A DNA stretch of 64,000 nucleotides from assembly GCF_023091745.1 (NCBI RefSeq), contig NC_068925.1, positions 1,736,001-1,800,000 of the forward strand, given 5' to 3'. The DNA is from Budorcas taxicolor. Its lineage: Eukaryota; Chordata; Mammalia; Artiodactyla; Bovidae. The position numbers and the translations under genes were made by a program. The stretch's first letter is position 1. Each line of letters starts with the position of its first letter. The notes below the pieces were generated by a model. The model did no database searches, had not been told where the DNA came from, and saw only the letters and a list, made by a program, of their open reading frames with translations. Below are positions 21,261 through 35,100 of the stretch, one piece after another.

Positions 21261-23708
21261 TTGAGATGCGACGGGAACGCCGGGAACTCTTTCCCGACGA
21301 AGCAGGGAAAGGATCCCTCATCTCGAGCTACGAGGCGGAAACGGGGCTCCTCTGGATGTGGGCGGGACCCTCGTGATTCCTCTCGAGTGGAGACGGGTAT
21401 GTCGGGGAACTTCTTGATTTGCACCAAGGGTGTGAAAGACCCTTTCGAAGTTCCAGAGGTGAGGTCTGATCAGCCTTGAGACGCCTCAGCGGAAATGGGC
21501 CTCATCTCGCCTGGAGGGGAGAACCTCCTGGATTTTCTCGAGTTGCGGCAGGTCTTCTCGAGTTACGACGGGGACCTCAGGGACCCGCTCTGGTGGCCTC
21601 AGGAAAGGCCAGTCCCCATGCGAGTTGCTAGGGGACCTCTCGGGATTCCTCTCCCGTCCATGCCGGGGCCTCAGTCCTTGTGTGGAGTCGGGGCCGGAAC
21701 CTGAGGATTACTCTCCAGTGTTGCCATGGATCTTGGGGTGCTTCTGAGTCTCCCCAGGGGAGTCAGGCCTCGTCTCGAGTGGGGGCATGCACGTGCGCTT
21801 TCCTCCCGAGCTGCAGCAGTAGTGTCACGGTTCGTGTCACGTGGATCAAGGGATCTGTGGCTTTCCCTCGAGGCTGTCCCTCGAGGCTTTCCCACGAGGC
21901 TTTCCCACAGGGCTGTGCCACGTGCCACCTTGGTGTGAGTCGATCCTCGGCGTGAAAGACGAGCCGGTGAAGGGAAAAGAGGTTCCTCTGGAATGGACTG
22001 AGACATCTGGGGGACTCTTGGAATGGTGGCACGACCCTGGAGTTCCTCTCGCCGTTCCTGTTGAGAGGGCCTCCTCTTGAGATGCGACGGGAACGCCGGG
22101 AACTCTTTCCCGACGAAGCAGGGAAAGGATCCCTCATCTCGAGCTACGAGGCGGAAACGGGGCTCCTCTGGATGTGGGCGGGACCCTCGTGATTCCTCTC
22201 GACTGGAGACGGGTATGTCGGGGAACTTCTTGTTTTGCACCAAGGGTGTGAAGGACCCTTTCGAAGTTCCAGAGGTGAGGTGTGATCAGCCTCGAGACGC
22301 CTCAGCGGAAATGGGCCTCATCTGGCCTGGAGGGGAGAACCTCCTGGATTTTCTCGAGTTGCGGCAGGTCTTCTCGAGTTACGACGGGGACCTCAGGGAC
22401 CCGCTCTGGTGGCCTCAGGAAAGGCCAGTCCCCATGCGAGTTGCTAGGGGACCTCTCGGGATTCCTCTCCCGTCCATGCCGGGGCCTCAGTCCTTGTGTG
22501 GAGTCGGGGCCGGAACCTGAGGATTCCTCTCCAGTGTTGCCATGGATCTTGGGGTGCTTCTGAGTCTCCCCAGGGGAGTCAGGCCTCGTCTCGAGTGGGG
22601 GCATGCACGTGCGCTTTCCTCCCGAGCTGCAGCAGTAGTGTCACGCTTCCTGTCACGTGGATCAAGGGATCTGTGGCTTTCCCTCGAGGCTGTCCCTCGA
22701 GGCTTTCCCACGAGGCTTTCCCACAGGGCTGTGCCACGTGCCACCTTGGTGTGAGTCGATCCTCGGCGTGAAAGACGAGCCGGTGAAGGGAAAAGAGGTT
22801 CCTCTGGAATGGACTGAGACATCTGGGGGACTCTTGGAATGGTGGCACGACCCTGGAGTTCCTCTCGCCGTTCCTGTTGAGAGGGCCTCCTCTTGAGATG
22901 CGACGGGAACGCCGGGAACTCTTTCCCGACGAAGCAGGGAAAGGATCCCTCATCTCGAGCTACGAGGCGGAAACGGGGCTCCTCTGGATGTGGGCGGGAC
23001 CCTCGTGATTCCTCTCGAGTGGAGACGGGTATGTCGGGGAACTTCTTGATTTGCACCAAGGGTGTGAAGGACCCTTTCGAAGTTCCAGAGGTGAGGTGTG
23101 ATCAGCCTCGAGACGCCTCAGCGGAAATGGGCCTCATCTGGCCTGGAGGGGAGAACCTCCTGGATTTTCTCGAGTTGCGGCAGGTCTTCTCGAGTTACGA
23201 CGGGGACCTCAGGGACCCGCTCTGGTGGCCTCAGGAAAGGCCAGTCCCCATGCGAGTTGCTAGGGGACCTCTCGGGATTCCTCTCCCGTCCATGCCGGGG
23301 CCTCAGTCCTTGTGTGGAGTCGGGGCCGGAACCTGAGGATTCCTCTCCAGTGTTGCCATGGATCTTGGGGTGCTTCTGAGTCTCCCCAGGGGAGTCAGGC
23401 CTCGTCTCGAGTGGGGGCATGCACGTGCGCTTTCCTCCCGAGCTGCAGCAGTAGTGTCACGCTTCCTGTCACGTGGATCAAGGGATCTGTGGCTTTCCCT
23501 TGAGGCTGTCCCTCGAGGCTTTCCCACGAGGCTTTCCCACAGGGCTGTGCCACGTGCCACCTTGGTGTGAGTCGATCCTCGGCGTGAAAGACGAGCCGGT
23601 GAAGGGAAAAGAGGTTCCTCTGGAATGGACTGAGACATCTGGGGGACTCTTGGAATGGTGGCACGACCCTGGAGTTCCTCTCGCCGTTCCTGTTGAGAGG
23701 GCCTCCTC
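21261..23708. repeat. 3-unit higher-order repeat, copy 3 (2448 bp; U27-U29)
   Basis: This is the third copy of the trio. Similarity to the first unit of the trio continues into U30 until about 23880, where GTGAAGGACC replaces GTGAAAGACC. U30 then lacks the GAGGTCTGATC marker, which sets the right edge of this HOR. Confidence 0.9.
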
Positions 23709-23880
23709 TTGAGATGCGACGGGAACGCCGGGAACTCTTTCCCGACGAAGCAGGGAAAGGATCCCTCATCTCGAGCTACGAGGCGGAAACGGGGCTCCTC
23801 TGGATGTGGGCGGGACCCTCGTGATTCCTCTCGAGTGGAGACGGGTATGTCGGGGAACTTCTTGATTTGCACCAAGGGTG

Positions 23881-26800
23881 TGAAGGACCCTTTCGAAGTT
23901 CCAGAGGGGAGGTGTGATCAGCCTCGAGACGCCTCAGCGGAAATGGGCCTCATCTCGCCTGGAGGGGAGAACCTCCTGGATTTTCTCGAGTTGCGGCAGG
24001 TCTTCTCGAGTTACGACGGGGACCTCAGGGACCCGCTCTGGTGGCCTCAGGAAAGGCCAGTCCCCATGCGAGTTGCTAGGGGACCTCTCGGGATTCCTCT
24101 CCCGTCCATGCCGGGGCCTCAGTCCTTGTGTGGAGTCGGGGCCGGAACCTGAGGATTCCTCTCCAGTGTTGCCATGGATCTTGGGGTGCTTCTGAGTCTC
24201 CCCAGGGGAGTCAGGCCTCGTCTCAAGTGGGGGCATGCATGTGCGCTTTCCTCCCGAGCTGCAGCAGTAGTGTCACGCTTCCTGTCACGTGGATCAAGGG
24301 ATCTGTGGCTTTCCCTCGAGGCTGTCCCTCGAGGCTTTCCCACGAGGCTTTCCCACAGGGCTGTGCCACGTGCCACCTTGGTGTGAGTCGATCCTCGGCG
24401 TGAAAGACGAGCCGGTGAAGGGAAAAGAGGTTCCTCTGGAATGGACTGAGACATCTGAGGGACTCTTGGAATGGTGGCACGACCCTGGAGTTCCTCTCGC
24501 CGTTCCTGTTGAGAGGGCCTCCTCTTGAGATGCGACGGGAACGCCGGGAACTCTTTCCCGACGAAGCAGGGAAAGGATCCCTCATCTCGAGCTACGAGGC
24601 GGAAACGGGGCTCCTCTGGATGTGGGCGGGACCCTCGTGATTCCTCTCGAGTGGAGACGGGTATGTCGGGGAACTTCTTGTTTTGCACCAAGGGTGTGAA
24701 GGACCCTTTCGAAGTTCCAGAGGTGAGGTGTGATCAGCCTCGAGACGCCTCAGCGGAAATGGGCCTCATCTGGCCTGGAGGGGAGAACCTCCTGGATTTT
24801 CTCGAGTTGAGGCAGGTCTTCTCGAGTTACGACGGGGACCTCAGGGACCCGCTCTGGTGGCCTCAGGAAAGGCCAGTCCCCATGCGAGTTGCTAGGGGAC
24901 CTCTCGGGATTCCTCTCCCGTCCATGCCGGGGCCTCAGTCCTTGTGTGGAGTCGGGGCCGGAACCTGAGGATTGCTCTCCAGTGTTGCCATGGATCTTGG
25001 GGTGCTTCTGAGTCTCCCCAGGGGAGTCAGGCCTCGTCTCGAGTGGGGGCATGCACGTGCGCTTTCCTCCCGAGCTGCAGCAGTAGTGTCACGCTTCCTG
25101 TCACGTGGATCAAGGGATCTGTGGCTTTCCCTCGAGGCTGTCCCTCGAGGCTTTCCCACGAGGCTTTCCCACAGGGCTGTGCCACGTGCCACCTTGGTGT
25201 GAGTCGATCCTCGGCGTTAAAGACGAGCCGGTGAAGGGAAAAGAGGTTCCTCTGGAATGGACTGAGACATCTGGGGGACTCTTGGAATGGTGGCACGACC
25301 CTGGAGTTCCTCTCGCCATTCCTGTTGAGAGGGCCTCCTCTTGAGATGCGACGGGAACGCCGGGAACTCTTTCCCGACGAAGCAGGGAAAGGATCCCTCA
25401 TCTCGAGCTACGAGGCGGAAACGGGGCTCCTCTGGATGTGGGCGGGACCCTCGTGATTCCTCTCGAGTGGAGACGGGTATGTCGGGGAACTTCTTGATTT
25501 GCACCAAGGGTGTGAAGGACCCTTTCGAAGTTCCAGAGGTGAGGTGTGATCAGCCTCGAGACGCCTCAGCGGAAATGGGCCTCATCTCGCCTGGAGGGGA
25601 GAACCTCCTGGATTTTCTCGAGTTGCGGCAGGTCTTCTCGAGTTACGACGGGGACCTCAGGGACCCGCTCTGGTGGCCTCAGGAAAGGCCAGTCCCCATG
25701 CGAGTTGCTAGGGGACCTCTCGGGATTCCTCTCCCGTCCATGCCGGGGCCTCAGTCCTTGTGTGGAGTCGGGGCCGGAACCTGAGGATTCCTCTCCAGTG
25801 TTGCCATGGATCTTGGGGTGCTTCTGAGTCTCCCCAGGGGAGTCAGGCCTCGTCTCGAGTGGGGGCATGCACGTGCGCTTTCCTCCCGAGCTGCAGCAGT
25901 AGTGTCACGCTTCCTGTCACGTGGATCAAGGGATCTGTGGCTTTCCCTCGAGGCTGTCCCTCGAGGCTTTCCCACGAGGCTTTCCCACAGGGCTGTGCCA
26001 CGTGCCACCTTGGTGTGAGTCGATCCTCGGCGTGAAAGACGAGCCGGTGAAGGGAAAAGAGGTTCCTCTGGAATGGACTGAGACATCTGGGGGACTCTTG
26101 GAATGGTGGCACGACCCTGGAGTTCCTCTCGCCGGTCCTGTTGAGAGGGCCTCCTCTTGAGATGCGACGGGAACGCCGGGAACTCTTTCCCGACGAAGCA
26201 GGGAAAGGATCCCTCATCTCGAGCTACGAGGCGGAAACGGGGCTCCTCTGGATGTGGGCGGGACCCTCGTGATTCCTCTCGAGTGGAGACGGGTATGTCG
26301 GGGAACTTCTTGATTTGCACCAAGGGTGTGAAGGACCCTTTCGAAGTTCCAGAGGGGAGGTGTGATCAGCTTCGAGACGCCTCAGCGGAAATGGGCCTCA
26401 TCTCGCCTGGAGGGGAGAACCTCCTGGATTTTCTCGAGTTGCGGCAGGTCTTCTCGAGTTACGACGGGGACCTCAGGGACCCGCTCTGGTGGCCTCAGGA
26501 AAGTCCAGTCCCCATGCGAGTTGCTAGGGGACCTCTCGGGATTCCTCTCCCGTCCATGCCGGGGCCTCAGTCCTTGTGTGGAGTCGGGGCCGGAACCTGA
26601 GGATTCCTCTCCAGTATTGCCATGGATCTTGGGGTGCTTCTGAGTCTCCCCAGGGGAGCCAGGCCTCGTCTCGAGTGGGGGCATGCACGTGCGCTTTCCT
26701 CCCGAGCTGCAGCAGTAGTGTCACGCTTCCTGTCACGTGGATCAAGGGATCTGTGGCTTTCCCTCGAGGCTGTCCCTCGAGGCTTTCCCACGAGGCTTTC

Positions 26801-27552
26801 CCACAGGGCTGTGCCACGTGCCACCTTGGTGTGAGTCGATCCTCGGCGTGAAAGACGAGCCGGTGAAGGGAAAAGAGGTTCCTCTGGAATGGACTGAGAC
26901 ATCTGGGGGACTCTTGGAATGGTGGCACGACCCTGGAGTTCCTCTCGCCGTTCCTGTTGAGAGAGCCTCCTCTTGAGATGCGACGGGAACGCCGGGAACT
27001 CTTTCCCGACGAAGCAGGGAAAGGATCCCTCATCTCGAGCTACGAGGCGGAAACGGGGCTCCTCTGGATGTGGGCGGGACCCTCGTGATTCCTCTCGAGT
27101 GGAGACGGCTAGGTCGGGGAACTTCTTGATTTGCACCAAGGGTGTGAAGGACCCTTTCGAAGTTCCAGAGGGGAGGTGTGATCAGCCTCGAGACGCCTCA
27201 GCGGAAATGGGCCTCATCTCGCCTGGAGGGGAGAACCTCCTGGATTTTCTCGAGTTGCGGCAGGTCTTCTCGAGTTACGACGGGGACCTCAGGGACCCGC
27301 TCTTGTGGCCTCAGGAAAGGCCAGTCCCCATGCGAGTTGCTAGGGGACCTCTCGGGATTCGTCTCCCGTCCATGCCGGGGCCTCAGTCCTTGTGTGGAGT
27401 CGGGGCCGGAACCTGAGGATTCCTCTCCAGTGTTGCCATGGATCTTGGGGTGCTTCTGAGTCTCCCCAGGGGAGTCAGGCCTCTTCTCGAGTGGGGGCAT
27501 GCACGTGCGCTTTCCTCCCGAGCTGCAGCAGTAGTGTCACGCTTCCTGTCAA
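23881..27552. repeat. Mixed satellite units between two HOR blocks
   Basis: These units combine markers seen elsewhere without a repeating order. U31 carries the TTCTTGTTTTG and CATCTGGCC of the preceding 3-unit HOR. U30 and U33 carry the GAGGGGAGG seen in the 5-unit HOR. U34 carries the CTCTTGTGG, GGGATTCGTC and GTCAAGTGG of U13/U18. Private changes include CTCAAGTGG and GCATGCATG near 24225-24240 and GATCAGCTTCG near 26367. The stretch looks older than its neighbours. Confidence 0.75.
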
Positions 27553-30500
27553 GTGGATCAAGGGATCTGTGGCTTTCCCTCGAGGCTGTCCCTCGAGGCT
27601 TTCCCACGAGGCTTTCCCACAGGGCTGTGCCACGTGCCACCTTGGTGTGAGTCGATCCTCGGCGTGAAAGACGAGCCGGTGAAGGGAAAAGAGGTTCCTC
27701 TGGAATGGACTGAGACATCTGGGGGACTCTTGGAATGGTGGCACGACCCTGGAGTTCCTCTCGCCGTTCCTGTTGAGAGGGCCTCCTCTTGAGATGCGAC
27801 GGGAACGCCGGGAACTCTTTCCCGACGAAGCAGGGAAAGGATCCCTCATCTCGAGCTACGAGGCGGAAACGGGGCTCCTCTGGATGTGGGCGGGACCCTC
27901 GTGATTCCTCTCGAGTCGAGACGGCTAGGTCGGGGATCTTCTTGATTTGCACCGAGGGTGTGAAGGACCCTTTCGAAGTTCCAGAGGTGAGGTGTGATCA
28001 GCCTCGAGACGCCTCAGCGGAAATGGGCCTCATCTCGCCTGGAGGGGAGAACCTCCTGGATTTTCTCGAGTTGCGGCAGGTCTTCTCGAGTTACGACGGG
28101 GACCTCAGGGACCCGCTCTGGTGGCCTCAGGAAAGGCCAGTCCCCATGCGAGTTGCTAGGGGACCTCTCGGGATTCCTTTCCCGTCCATGCCGGGGCCTC
28201 AGTCCTTGTGTGGAGTCGGGGCCGGAACCTGAGGATTCCTCTCCAGTGTTGCCATGGATCTTGGGGTGCTTCTGAGTCTCCCCAGGGGAGTCAGGCCTCG
28301 TCTCGAGTGGGGGCATGCACGTGCGCTTTCCTCCCGAGCTGCAGCAGTAGTGTCACTCTTCCTGTCACGTGGATCAAGGGATCTGTGGCTTTCCCTCGAG
28401 GCTGTCCCTCGAGGCTTTCCCACGAGGCTTTCCCACAGGGCTGTGCCACGTGCCACCTTGGTGTGAGTCGATCCTCGGCGTGAAAGACGAGCCGGTGAAG
28501 GGAAAAGAGGTTCCTCTGGAATGGACTGAGACATCTGGGGGACTCTTGGAATGGTGGCACGACCCTGGAGTTCCTCTCGCCGTTCCTGTTGAGAGAGCCT
28601 CCTCTTGAGATGCGACGGGAACGCCGGGAACTCTTTCCCGACGAAGCAGGGAAAGGATCCCTCATCTCGAGCTACGAGGCGGAAACGGGGCTCCTCTGGA
28701 TGTGGGCGGGACCCACGTGATTCCGCTCGAATGGAGACGGGTAGGTCGGGAAACTTCTTGATTTGCACCAAGGGTGTGAAGGACCCTTTCGAAGTTCCAG
28801 AGGTGAGGTGTGATCAGCCTCGAGACGCCTCAGCGGAAATGGGCCTCATCTCGCCTGGAGGGGAGAACGTCCTGGATTCTCTCCAGTTGCGGCAGGTCTT
28901 CTCGAGTTACGACGGGGACCTCAGGGACCCACTCTTGTGGCCTCAGGAAAGGCCAGTCCCCATGCGAGTTGCTAGGGGACCTCTCGGGATTCCTCTCCCG
29001 TCCATGCCGGGGCCTCAGTCGTTATGAGGAGTCGGGGCCGGAACCTGAGGATTCCTCTCCAGTGTTGCCATGGATCTTGGGGTGCTTCTGAGTCTCCCCA
29101 GGGGAGTCAGGCCTCCTCTCGAGTGGGGGCATGCACGTGAGCTTTCCTCCCGAGCTGCAGCAGTAGTGTCACGCTTCCTGTCACGTGGATCAAGGGATCT
29201 GTGGCTTTCCCTCGAGGCTGTCCCTCGAGGCTTTCCCACGAGGCTTTCCCACAGGGCTGTGCCACGTGCCACCTTGGTGTGAGTCGATCCTCGGCGTGAA
29301 AGACGAGCCGGTGAAGGGAAAAGAGGTTCCTCTGGAATGGACTGAGACATCTGGGGGACTCTTGGAATGGTGGCACGACCCTGGAGTTCCTCTCGCCGTT
29401 CCTGTTGAGAGGGCCTCCTCTTGAGATGCGACGGGAACGCCGGGAACTCTTTCCCGACGAAGCAGGGAAAGGATCCCTCATCTCGAGCTACGAGGCGGAA
29501 ACGGGGCTCCTCTGGATGTGGGCGGGACCCTCGTGATTCCTCTCGAGTCGAGACGGCTAGGTCGGGGATCTTCTTGATTTGCACCGAGGGTGTGAAGGAC
29601 CCTTTCGAAGTTCCAGAGGTGAGGTGTGATCAGCCTCGAGACGCCTCAGCGGAAATGGGCCTCATCTCGCCTGGAGGGGAGAACCTCCTGGATTTTCTCG
29701 AGTTGCGGCAGGTCTTCTCGAGTTACGACGGGGACCTCAGGGACCCGCTCTGGTGGCCTCAGGAAAGGCCAGTCCCCATGCGAGTTGCTAGGGGACCTCT
29801 CGGGATTCCTTTCCCGTCCATGCCGGGGCCTCAGTCCTTGTGTGGAGTCGGGGCCGGAACCTGAGGATTCCTCTCCAGTGTTGCCATGGATCTTGGGGTG
29901 CTTCTGAGTCTCCCCAGGGGAGTCAGGCCTCGTCTCGAGTGGGGGCATGCACGTGCGCTTTCCTCCCGAGCTGCAGCAGTAGTGTCACTCTTCCTGTCAC
30001 GTGGATCAAGGGATCTGTGGCTTTCCCTCGAGGCTGTCCCTCGAGGCTTTCCCACGAGGCTTTCCCACAGGGCTGTGCCACGTGCCACCTTGGTGTGAGT
30101 CGATCCTCGGCGTGAAAGACGAGCCGGTGAAGGGAAAAGAGGTTCCTCTGGAATGGACTGAGACATCTGGGGGACTCTTGGAATGGTGGCACGACCCTGG
30201 AGTTCCTCTCGCCGTTCCTGTTGAGAGAGCCTCCTCTTGAGATGCGACGGGAACGCCGGGAACTCTTTCCCGACGAAGCAGGGAAAGGATCCCTCATCTC
30301 GAGCTACGAGCCGGAAACGGGGCTCCTCTGGATGTGGGCGGGACCCACGTGATTCCGCTCGAATGGAGACGGGTAGGTCGGGAAACTTCTTGATTTGCAC
30401 CAAGGGTGTGAAGGACCCTTTCGAAGTTCCAGAGGTGAGGTGTGATCAGCCTCGAGACGCCTCAGCGGAAATGGGCCTCATCTCGCCTGGAGGGGAGAAC

Positions 30501-31160
30501 GTCCTGGATTCTCTCCAGTTGCGGCAGGTCTTCTCGAGTTACGACGGGGACCTCAGGGACCCACTCTTGTGGCCTCAGGAAAGGCCAGTCCCCATGCGAG
30601 TTGCTAGGGGACCTCTCGGGATTCCTCTCCCGTCCATGCCGGGGCCTCAGTCGTTATGAGGAGTCGGGGCCGGAACCTGAGGATTCCTCTCCAGTGTTGC
30701 CATGGATCTTGGGGTGCTTCTGAGTCTCCCCAGGGGAGTCAGGCCTCCTCTCGAGTGGGGGCATGCACGTGCGCTTTCCTCCCGAGCTGCAGCAGTAGTG
30801 TCACGCTTCCTGTCACGTGGATCAAGGGATCTGTGGCTTTCCCTCGAGGCTGTCCCTCGAGGCTTTCCCACGAGGCTTTCCCACAGGGCTGTGCCACGTG
30901 CCACCTTGGTGTGAGTCGATCCTCGGCGTGAAAGACGAGCCGGTGAAGGGAAAAGAGGTTCCTCTGGAATGGACTGAGACATCTGGGGGACTCTTGGAAT
31001 GGTGGCACGACCCTGGAGTTCCTCTCGCCGTTCCTGTTGAGAGGGCCTCCTCTTGAGATGCGACGGGAACGCCGGGAACTCTTTCCCGACGAAGCAGGGA
31101 AAGGATCCCTCATCTCGAGCTACGAGGCGGAAACGGGGCTCCTCTGGATGTGGGCGGGAC
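27553..31160. repeat. 2-unit higher-order repeat (1632 bp), about 2.2 copies
   Basis: U35-U36 recur as U37-U38. Odd members share CTCGAGTCGAG, GGGATCTTC, CACCGAGGG, GATTCCTTTCCCG and GTCACTCTTCC. Even members share GACCCACGTG, CCGCTCGAATGG, GGGAAACTTC, GAACGTCCTGGATTCTC and CAGTCGTTATGAGG. The two differences I noticed are 29140 (A, against C at 30772) and 30311 (C, against G at 28679). Left and right limits are set by GTCAAGTGG near 27550 and GACCCACG near 31160. Confidence 0.85.
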
Positions 31161-32103
31161 CCACGTGATTCCTCTCGAGTGGAGACGGCTAGGTCGGGGA
31201 ACTTCTTGATTTGCACCAAGGGTGTGAAGGACCCTTTCGAAGTGCCAGAGGTGAGGTGTGATCAGCCTCGAGACGCCTCAGCGGAAATGGGCCTCATCTC
31301 GCCTGGAGGGGAGAACCTCCTGGATTTTCTCGAGTTGCGGCAGGTCTTCTCGAGTTACGACGGGGACCACAGGGACCCGCTCTGGTGGCCTCAGGATAGG
31401 CCAGTCCCCATGCGAGTTGCTAGGGGACCTCTCGGGATTCCTCTCCCGTCCATACCGGGGCCTCAGTCCTTGTGTGGAGTCGGGGCCGGTACCTGAGGAT
31501 TCCTCTCCAGTGTTGCCATGGATCTTGGGGTGCTTCTGAGTCTCCCCAGGGGAGTCAGGCCTCCTCTCGAGTGGGGGCATGCACGTGCGCTTTCCTCCCG
31601 AGCTGCAGCAGTAGTGTCACGCTTCCTGTCACGTGGATCAAGGGATCTGTGGCTTTCCCTCGAGGCTGTCCCTCGAGGCTTTCCCACGAGGCTTTCCCAC
31701 AGGGCTGTGCCACGTGCCACCTTGGTGTGAGTCGATCCTCGGCGTGAAAGACGAGCCGGTGAAGGGAAAAGAGGTTCCTCTGGAATGGACTGAGACATCT
31801 GGGGGACTCTTGGAATGGTGGCACGACCCTGGAGTTCCTCTCGCCGTTCCTGTTGAGAGGGCCTCCTCTTGAGATGCGACGGGAACGCCGGGAACTCTTT
31901 CCCGACGAAGCAGGGAAAGGATCCCTCATCTCGAGCTACGAGGCGGAAACGGGGCTCCTCTGGATGTGGGCGGGACCCACGTGATTCCTCTCGAGTGGAG
32001 ACGGCTAGGTCGGGGAACTTCTTGATTTGCACCAAGGGTGTGAAGGACCCTTTCGAAGTGCCAGAGGTGAGGTGTGATCAGCCTCGAGACGCCTCAGCGG
32101 AAA

Positions 32104-35100
32104 TGGGCCTCATCTCGCCTGGAGGGGAGAACCTCCTGGATTTTCTCGAGTTGCGGCAGGTCTTCTCGAGTTACGACGGGGACCACAGGGACCCGCTCTG
32201 GTGGCCTCAGGAAAGGCCAGTCCCCATGCGAGTTGCTAGGGGACCTCTCGGGATTCCTCTCCCGTCCATGCCGGGGCCTCAGTCCTTGTGTGGAGTCGGG
32301 GCCGGAACCTGAGGATTCCTCTCCAGTGTTGCCATGGATCTTGGGGTGCTTCTGAGTCTCCCCAGGGGAGTCAGGCCTCGTCTTGAGTGGGGGCATGCAC
32401 GTGCGCTTTCCTCCCGATCTGCAGCAGTAGTGTCACGCTTCCTGTCACGTGGATCAAGGGATCTGTGGCTTTCCCTCGAGGCTGTCCCTCGAGGCTTTCC
32501 CACGAGGCTTTCCCACAGGGCTGTGCCACCTGCCACCTTGGTGTGAGTCGATCCTCGGCGTGAAAGACGAGCCGGTGAAGGGAAAAGAGGTTCCCCTGGA
32601 ATGGACTGAGACATCTGGGGGACTCTTGGAATGGTGGCACGACCCTGGAGTTCCTCTCGCCGTTCCTGTTGAGAGGGCCTCCTCTTGAGATGCGACGGGA
32701 ACGCCGGGAACTCTTTCCCGACGAAGCAGGGAAAGGATCCCTCATCTCGAGCTACGAGGCGGATACGGGGCTCCTCTGGATGTGGGCGGGACCCACGTGA
32801 TTCCTCTCGAATGGAGACGGGTAGGTCGGGGAACTTCTTGATTTGCACCAAGGGTGTGAAGGACCCTTTCGAAGTTCCAGAGGTGAGGTGTGATTAGCCT
32901 CGAGACGCCTCAGCGGAAATGGGCCTCATCTCTCCTGGAGGGGAGAACCTCCTGGATTTTCTCGAGTTGCGGCAGGTCTTCTCGAGTTACGACGGGGACC
33001 TCAGGGACCCGCTCTGGTGGCCTCAGGAAAGGCCAGTCCCCATGCGAGTTGCTAGGGGACCTCTCGGGATTCCTCTCCCGTCCATGCCGGGGCCTCAGTC
33101 CTTGTGTGGAGTCGGAGCCGGAACCTGAGGATTCCTCTCCAGTGTTGCCATGGATCTTGGGGTGCTTCTGAGTCTCCCCAGGGAAGTCAGGCCTCGTCTC
33201 GAGTGGGGGCATGCACGTGCGCTTTCCTCCCGAGCTGCAGCAGTAGTGTCACGCTTCCTGTCACGTGGATCAAGGGATCTGTGGCTTTCCCTCGAGGCTG
33301 TCCCTCGAGGCTTTCCCACGAGGCTTTCCCACAGGGCTGTGCCACGTGCCACCTTGGTGTGAGTCGATCCTCGGCGTGAAAGACGAGCCGGTGAAGGGAA
33401 AAGAGGTTCCCCTGGAATGGACTGAGACATCTGGGGGACTCTTGGAATGGTGGCACGACCCTGGAGTTCCTCTCGCCGTTCCTGTAGAGAGGGCCTCCTC
33501 TTGAGATGCGACGGGAACGCCGGGAACTCTTTCCCGACGAAGCAGGGAAAGGATCCCTCATCTCGAGCTACGAGGCGGAAACGGGGCTCCTCTGGATGTG
33601 GGAGGGACCCTCGTGATTCCTCTCGAGTGGAGACGGCTAGGTCAGGGAAATTCTTGATTTGCACCAAGGGTGTGAAGGACCCTATCGAAGTTCCAGAGGT
33701 GAGTTGTGATCAGCCTCGAGACGCCTCAGCGGAAAAGGGCCTCATCTCGCCTGGAGGGGAGAACCTCCTGGATTTTCTCGAGTTGCGGCAGGTCTTCTCG
33801 AGTTACGACGGGGACCACAGGGACCCGCTCTGGTGGCCTCAGGAAAGGCCAGTCCCCATGCGAGTTGCTAGGGGACCTCTCGGGATTCCTCTCCCGTCCA
33901 TGCCGGGGCCTCAGTCCTTGTGTGGAGTCGGGGCCGGAACCTGAGGATTCCTCTCCAGTGTTGCCATGGATCTTGGGGTGCTTCTGAGTCTCCCCAGGGG
34001 AGTCAGGCCTCGTCTTGAGTGGGGGCATGCACGTGCGCTTTCCTCCCGATCTGCAGCAGTAGTGTCACGCTTCCTGTCACGTGGATCAAGGGATCTGTGG
34101 CTTTCCCTCGAGGCTGTCCCTCGAGGCTTTCCCACGAGGCTTTCCCACAGGGCTGTGCCACCTGCCACCTTGGTGTGAGTCGATCCTCGGCGTGAAAGAC
34201 GAGCCGGTGAAGGGAAAAGAGGTTCCCCTGGAATGGACTGAGACATCTGGGGGACTCTTGGAATGGTGGCACGACCCTGGAGTTCCTCTCGCCGTTCCTG
34301 TTGAGAGGGCCTCCTCTTGAGATGCGACGGGAACGCCGGGAACTCTTTCCCGACGAAGCAGGGAAAGGATCCCTCATCTCGAGCTACGAGGCGGAAACGG
34401 GGCTCCTCTGGATGTGGGCGGGACCCACGTGATTCCTCTCGAATGGAGACGGGTAGGTCGGGGAACTGCTTGATTTGCACCAAGGGTGTGAAGGACCCTT
34501 TCGAAGTTCCAGAGGTGAGGTGTGATTAGCCTCGAGACGCCTCAGAGGAAATGGGCCTCATCTCTCCTGGAGGGGAGAACCTCCTGGATTTTCTCGAGTT
34601 GCGGCAGGTCTTCTCGAGTTACGACGGGGACCTCAGGGACCCGCTCTGGTGGCCTCAGGAAAGGCCAGTCCCCATGCGAGTTGCTAGGGGACCTCTCGGG
34701 ATTCCTCTCCCGTCCATGCCGGGGCCTCAGTCCTTGTGTGGAGTCGGAGCCGGAACCTGAGGATTCCTCTCCAGTGTTGCCATGGATCTTGGGGTGCTTC
34801 TGAGTCTCCCCAGGGAAGTCAGGCCTCGTCTCGAGTGGGGGCATGCACGTGCGCTTTCCTCCCGAGCTGCAGCAGTAGTGTCACGCTTCCTGTCACGTGG
34901 ATCAAGGGATCTGTGGCTTTCCCTCGAGGCTGTCCCTCGAGGCTTTCCCACGAGGCTTTCCCACAGGGCTGTGCCACGTGCCACCTTGGTGTGAGTCGAT
35001 CCTCGGCGTGAAAGACGAGCCGGTGAAGGGAAAAGAGGTTCCCCTGGAATGGACTGAGACATCTGGGGGACTCTTGGAATGGTGGCACGACCCTGGAGTT

